The notes under the pieces: model-generated
The model's input: only the letters and a program-made list of their open reading frames with translations
Told to the model about the DNA's origin: nothing
Database searches by the model: none
Assembly: GCF_039872765.1 (NCBI RefSeq)
Contig: NZ_JBDPZC010000003.1
Span: forward strand, 372,001-436,000
DNA: 64,000 bases
DNA from: Roseateles_B flavus
Lineage (GTDB): Bacteria > Pseudomonadota > Gammaproteobacteria > Burkholderiales > Burkholderiaceae_C
Direction of reading: 5' to 3'
Translations under genes and position numbers: made by a program
Shown here: one piece after another, positions 60,516 to 64,000 of the stretch
How the letters are laid out: every line of letters starts with the position of its first letter
Position numbering within the stretch: position 1 is the stretch's first letter

Positions 60516-60979
60516 CGGTAGAGCTCCTCGGCTTCCTGGCGCAGCAGCACGGCCTTTTCCAGGGCCTGCATGTAGCGCTCCACGGTGTAGGTGGACTCGG
60601 AAGCGATGTAGACGCTGCGGCGGCGTGCCGGCTCACCATAACGGGGCAGGAGCACGGTGAAGCTGCAATCCCTCAGCTTGCCGCGGCGCTGGCGCACGAT
60701 GGGGCCGGAGATGCCCACCGGCAGCTCGCTGGTCTTGTTGGCGTTGGGTTCGGGCTTGAGGCGGGTGGGGGCCGGGAGCTTGGCCACGCGCTTGAGCAGT
60801 TCCTTGGTCGCCGCGGCGAGGGCACCACCGGCTCCGCCGGGGAACTTGCTGTCCGAATAGAACTTGGTGCCGCCGTAGCGCAGCTGCCAACCGTGGGTGG
60901 AACGTGAATCGATGCGCTGCACGCCCTGCGGAACGGTGAACTGTTCACCGGTGTAGATCAATACTTCTCTGGTTTTCAT
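60452..60979 (-). CDS. AP2-like DNA-binding domain protein
   Basis: This is a 175-residue basic protein. Residues of about 21-65 fit the AP2/ERF-like fold (VQRIDSRSTHGWQLRYGG then KFYSDSKF and ALAAATKELLKR). Residues of about 90-145 look like a second, more divergent copy (GPIVRQRRGK ... SVYIASESTYTVERYMQALEKA). The C-terminus is very basic (KAKRREARAFKA). A DNA-binding role is inferred from this resemblance only. Start 60979 has GGGGA upstream. No mobile genes lie nearby, although AP2-like domains are often seen in phage or HNH proteins. Confidence 0.6.
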   Translation of the reverse strand: MKTREVLIYTGEQFTVPQGVQRIDSRSTHGWQLRYGGTKFYSDSKFPGGAGGALAAATKELLKRVAKLPAPTRLKPEPNANKTSELPVGISGPIVRQRRGKLRDCSFTVLLPRYGEPARRRSVYIASESTYTVERYMQALEKAVLLRQEAEELYRQEATKAKRREARAFKASLAA

Positions 60980-61107
60980 GAGGTATCCCCATACAACTGG
61001 ATAACTCCCTGTGTGCGCTAGTGTAACGGTCGCGTCACAGAAGCAGACTTGTGTCGTTAGGAAAGGGGACGGCGCCTGCAGGCTGGATGCCACAGTGGCC
61101 GCCCCAG

Positions 61108-61123
61108 TGTCACCCGGGTGACA
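61108..61123. promoter_or_regulatory. 16-bp perfect palindrome TGTCACCCGGGTGACA
   Basis: The sequence is its own reverse complement. It lies 128 bp before the AP2-like gene start and 225 bp before the DsbA-like gene start. A related imperfect dyad, TGTAACG-N4-CGTCACA, lies at about 61020-61037. Probably a transcription-factor site; the protein is unknown. Confidence 0.55.
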
Positions 61124-61347
61124 AGCAAAGGCCCATCACGAGACCTTGCAAGCCCCTCGCGCCTCGGCCCCAGCTTCGTGCTCAGCCGAGCGCTCGGCCT
61201 CCCGCCGGCTCCGTGCAGTGTCGCGGCACAGGCCGTTCCACACAGGCGCGGCGTCTCGAAACTTAGGTCCGACTGAAGCCTTCCCGCGGGTCCCTGGCCG
61301 GGTGGCCTTGATCCTGCACAATGCGGCATCTGTCACCGAGAGGGTCT

Positions 61348-61980
61348 ATGCAAAGGCGTCAATTCATCGTCCAGGGCAGCGCCAGCCTGTCCATGCTTGC
61401 CGTGCCTGCGCTGAGCCAGGCACAAGTCCGGCCGACCGAAGGCCGGCAATACCTGAAGCTGTCCACGCCCCTGCCCGGCGCGGCTGCCGACGGCGAGGTG
61501 CTGGAGTTCTTCTCCTACACCTGCCCGCATTGCCATGCCTTCGAGCCGTCTCTGCACCAGTGGCTGGCGCGCAAGCCGGCCAAGGTCCAGTTCCGCCGGG
61601 TCCCCATGGTCATCAATCCCATCGCCCGGGTGACGCAGAAGGTCTACTACGCCCTGGAAGCCATGGGCCAGCTGGAAGCCCTGCACAGCAGTGTCTTCAA
61701 GGCGGTGCAGGCGGACCTCACCAAGTTCCAGACCCTGGACAGCGCCCAGGCCGAGCTGGTGAAGCTGGGCGTCGATGGCGCGCGCTTCAAGCAGACGGCG
61801 GAATCCTTCGGCGTGCAGTCCAAGTGCCAGCAGGCCACCAGCCTGGGGCAGGCGGTCACCAGCCATGGCGTGCCGACCGTCGTCGTCAATGGCCGCTGGG
61901 TGACCAGCCCCTCCATCGCCCAGGGCTATCCCGAGGCCCTGGCTGCCATCGACCACCTGCTGACCCTGCCCCGGGCCTGA
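61348..61980 (+). CDS. dsbA: DsbA-like periplasmic thiol:disulfide oxidoreductase
   Basis: This is a 210-residue protein with an export signal beginning MQRRQFIVQG (twin-Arg-like) and ending SQAQ. A thioredoxin fold with active site CPHC (C59-C62, FFSYTCPHCHAF) and the cis-Pro region GVPTVVVNG follow. It introduces disulfides into exported proteins, useful for the secreted cysteine-rich proteins in this window. Start 61348 is preceded by GAGAGGG. The YbiB-like gene begins 5 bp later. Confidence 0.9.
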   Translation: MQRRQFIVQGSASLSMLAVPALSQAQVRPTEGRQYLKLSTPLPGAAADGEVLEFFSYTCPHCHAFEPSLHQWLARKPAKVQFRRVPMVINPIARVTQKVYYALEAMGQLEALHSSVFKAVQADLTKFQTLDSAQAELVKLGVDGARFKQTAESFGVQSKCQQATSLGQAVTSHGVPTVVVNGRWVTSPSIAQGYPEALAAIDHLLTLPRA

Positions 61981-61985
61981 GCCCC

Positions 61986-62900
61986 ATGGCCGGCTATGGT
62001 GCGCTGATCAAGGAAGTCGGGCGTGGCGCGCGGGGAGCGCGCAGCCTGGATCGGCCACAGGCCGCCGCCCTGTATGGCGACATGCTCGATGGCCGGGTGC
62101 CGGACATGGAGCTCGGCGCCCTGCTGATCGCCCTGCGCATCAAGGGTGAAAGCTGCGACGAGCTGCTGGGCTTCCATGACGCCCTGCAGGCGCGCACCGC
62201 CAGGATCGAGCCGCCCGCGGGGCCGCGCCTGGTCCTGCTGCCGGCCCTCAACGGGGCCCGCAAGCTGGCCAATCTGATGCCGCTGGTGGCCCTGCTGCTG
62301 GCACGGCGGGGCGTGCCCGTGCTGATCCATGGCCGTCATGACTTCGACAGCCGGGAGAATTCCTTCGATCTCCTCCGGGCCCTGGGCCTTGAGCAGGCCA
62401 CCGACCTGGCCGCCGCGCTCGCGGCCGGCCGGCCGGCGGTCGCCCCCCTGGACCTGCTGTGCCCCGGCCTGGACGCGCTGATGGCCCTGCGCCCGCGCCT
62501 GGGCGTACGCAACAGCGCGCACATCATGGCCAAGCTGCTGGACCCGGCGCCCGGGCGCAGTCTGCGCGTGGTGGCGGTCACCCATCCCGAATACCTGGAC
62601 AGCATGAGCGAAGCCCTGCCCGCCCTCTGCCGGGACAGCGGCGGCCAGGCCCTGCTGATGCGCGCCTGCGAAGGCGAGGCCCATGCCCACCTGCGCCGCA
62701 AGGCCTGGATGCGCCGCTTCGGCCCCGACGGCAGCTCCGAGCTGCAGACGGGCGACGATGACCTGAACCAGCCGCTGCTGGAGCTGCCGGGCATCGATGA
62801 CAACGCGGCCTTGATCCAGGACTTCCTCTCCGGCCGGCGCCCCTTGCCGGCGCGCATCGAGGAGCAGGTCGAGGCCCTGGACGCCCTGGCGCGGGCCTGA
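61986..62900 (+). CDS. ybiB: YbiB-like protein (TrpD2 family)
   Basis: This 304-residue protein resembles anthranilate phosphoribosyltransferase but belongs to the YbiB/TrpD2 branch. The TrpD-like N-terminal helices (ELGALLIALRIKGESCDELLGF) and PALNGARKLANLMPLVALLL are present. The phosphoribosyl-substrate glycine loop of true TrpD is altered (HDFDSRENSF). Known YbiB proteins bind nucleic acids. It lies 5 bp after the DsbA-like gene but functional linkage is doubtful. Confidence 0.82.
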   Translation: MAGYGALIKEVGRGARGARSLDRPQAAALYGDMLDGRVPDMELGALLIALRIKGESCDELLGFHDALQARTARIEPPAGPRLVLLPALNGARKLANLMPLVALLLARRGVPVLIHGRHDFDSRENSFDLLRALGLEQATDLAAALAAGRPAVAPLDLLCPGLDALMALRPRLGVRNSAHIMAKLLDPAPGRSLRVVAVTHPEYLDSMSEALPALCRDSGGQALLMRACEGEAHAHLRRKAWMRRFGPDGSSELQTGDDDLNQPLLELPGIDDNAALIQDFLSGRRPLPARIEEQVEALDALARA

Positions 62901-63294
62901 AGCACGGGCCTGAAGCACAGGCGATTGGCGGGCCCACCCGGCGCCGCGGACCCGCACGATTTGTGCGAACTGGTTACCAGCCGTTCTGCCATCCGCACGT
63001 TTTCAGCCTGGGCGCCCCCCTTCGCGGGACCTGGCCCCACGGCTGACGGCCCCGCCCCAACCCTGACCTGGCCGCGCTCGCGGCACCCGGATCGGTGCCG
63101 CGCCAGGCCCGGCGCAGGCCCGGCGGCGTCGCACTCCCGCCCCTCCGCATGCGGGTTTCCGCGGAGTCACCTGACGGTGCGAAGCCTCGCCGCCAGGGCC
63201 GCCGCCGCCGCGGCGCCTAGGCGAGAAGGTCCTCCTGGCGCAAGTCGATACAAAGCGTCACCAACACCCCAGGGATTTCCTCTTGTTAAATATT
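62901..63294. other. intergenic gap before the collagenase leader
   Basis: A GC-rich spacer follows ybiB. Two small palindromes lie at 62953-62967 (CGCAC-N5-GTGCG) and 62970-62980 (CTGGTTACCAG). No gene or RNA is recognisable. Composition becomes AT-rich from about 63270, where the collagenase promoter is expected. Confidence 0.4.
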
Positions 63295-63361
63295 TCCTGC
63301 GTACGTCCAATATATTGTCATCAGCAGATGTACATCGTTGTGGTACGCAGGACTGCTGATG
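63295..63361. promoter_or_regulatory. dyad-dense leader/promoter of the collagenase gene
   Basis: Two interleaved inverted repeats are present. TCCTGCGTAC (63295-63304) pairs with GTACGCAGGA (63343-63352), and CATCAGCAG (63319-63327) pairs with CTGCTGATG (63353-63361). The palindrome GATGTACATC (63327-63336) lies between them. The block is 84 bp before the collagenase ATG. The two pairings are interleaved, so as RNA they would be mostly exclusive; as DNA they could be operators. Confidence 0.55.
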
Positions 63362-63445
63362 CAGGGCTCGGCCCTTACGCGAGCCTGTAGTTCCCGGTCC
63401 GGCCGGCCGGGACTCGTCCCCTCTAAACAAATCGGAACCCCTCCT

Positions 63446-64000
63446 ATGCGAACCCCCACTCTGACGGGGCTTGGCCTCGCCATGTCCTTTTGCCTGAGCC
63501 TGTCCCACGCCGATGCCATCCCTGCGGGCCCGCTGCCGCAGAACCAGCAGGCGGACAGCCGCCTTCCCGCAGCCCACAGCCACGCGGAGCACCGCACGGT
63601 CGATGCCAAGGACCGCCCGCCCGTGTCTGCGGAACGCTCGCGGCCCAGCACTGACAACGTCCGGCGCAGCAAGCTCAGCGTCACCAGCAAGGCAGCGCTG
63701 GCCGCCTCCTGCGACACCACGCTCTTCACCACCCGCACCGGCAGCGCCCTGGTCGAGGCGGTGCGCACCAGCACGGCGGACTGCGTCAACTCGCTCTTCA
63801 GCCTGCGCGGCACCGACGCCCAGCGCGCCTTCAACGAGACCCAGATGCGCAGCGTCGCCGACGGCCTGCGCAGCTACGCCTCGGGCTACAACGGCACCAA
63901 CAGCAGCGGCGTGCTGCAGCTGATCCTGTTCCTGCGCGCCGGCTACTACGTGCAGTACAACGACAGCGCTTCGGTGGGCACCTATGGCAGCACCCTGAAG
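63446..64000 (+). CDS. M9-family collagenase, N-terminal part (3' end beyond the window)
   Basis: The first 185 codons are seen, open to the window end. A signal peptide (about 1-24) is followed by a polar propeptide-like region. The M9 N-terminal collagenase signature starts near residue 93: CDTTLFTTRTGSALVEAVRT, then CVNSLFSL, QMRSVADGLRSYA and LFLRAGYYVQYND. The catalytic HExxH lies outside the window. The family degrades native collagen, as in Vibrio and Bacillus. ATG at 63446 has only a weak Shine-Dalgarno. Confidence 0.88.
   Translation, partial: MRTPTLTGLGLAMSFCLSLSHADAIPAGPLPQNQQADSRLPAAHSHAEHRTVDAKDRPPVSAERSRPSTDNVRRSKLSVTSKAALAASCDTTLFTTRTGSALVEAVRTSTADCVNSLFSLRGTDAQRAFNETQMRSVADGLRSYASGYNGTNSSGVLQLILFLRAGYYVQYNDSASVGTYGSTLK

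Noticed and set aside
63295..63361. Simultaneous RNA pseudoknot formed by both stems
   Set aside because: The 3' halves are directly adjacent with no connecting loop, so a 10-bp and a 9-bp stem cannot easily both form; competing stems or DNA operators are more plausible.

Overview
The window is GC-rich, gene-dense chromosomal DNA from a betaproteobacterium of the order Burkholderiales. A Roseateles/Mitsuaria/Rubrivivax-like member of the Sphaerotilaceae/Comamonadaceae area is my best guess. This rests on gene content: an aceE-aceF-lpdA operon with a lipoyl domain on LpdA, divergent from a PAS histidine kinase/FixJ-like pair and followed by folD and prlC; a phasin gene with TGC-rich dyads; and several secreted proteases. 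I see no rRNA, tRNA, insertion sequence, prophage or CRISPR array. Most long open frames antisense to the genes below are high-GC shadows and are left out.

Layout: 0-5 kb holds maleylacetoacetate isomerase (cut by the window edge), a Nudix hydrolase, the LapD/LapG c-di-GMP-controlled adhesin-release pair and an HDOD protein. 5-6.4 kb holds a tandem structured intergenic repeat and a secreted M35 metalloprotease. 6.6-9.6 kb is a sulfur locus: a periplasmic binding protein/rhodanese fusion facing sorAB-like sulfite dehydrogenase genes. 9.7-15.7 kb has two orphan proteins, a LiaI/LiaF-like pair, a three-gene J-domain cluster and a periplasmic solute-binding-like protein. 15.8-28.6 kb is the pyruvate dehydrogenase operon, the two-component system, folD and prlC. 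29-36 kb is an accessory block: two FecR-domain proteins, a secreted orphan, a caspase-fold lipoprotein and a CHASE2-PAS-GGDEF-EAL protein. 36-44 kb has an MFS transporter, rmuC, an RlmN/Cfr-family gene, a VOC protein and a four-gene operon (histone-deacetylase-like, thioesterase, nitroreductase, 2-hydroxyacid dehydrogenase). 44-48 kb has an Oar-like TonB receptor and phaP. 48-57.6 kb has tandem DUF3667 membrane proteins, an RssA-like patatin lipoprotein and a translationally coupled trio: cNMP-binding/patatin esterase, one-module C-A-T-TE peptide synthetase, and TVP38/DedA-like membrane protein. 57.6-64 kb has an FAH-family protein, an Lrp regulator facing ornithine cyclodeaminase, an AP2-like protein, a DsbA-like protein, a YbiB-like protein and the start of an M9 collagenase.

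The best candidates for under-described biology are the NTE-like esterase / mono-modular NRPS / TVP38 operon (51.2-57.6 kb) and the FecR-caspase-CHASE2 block (29.5-36.2 kb). The PBP-rhodanese fusion beside sorAB and the degenerate J-domain cluster follow. At the DNA level the clearest signals are the paired dyads in the Lrp/ornithine cyclodeaminase gap, two dyads bracketing a sigma70-like phaP promoter, the compensatory change in the 140-bp repeat, and the dyad-rich leader of the collagenase gene.
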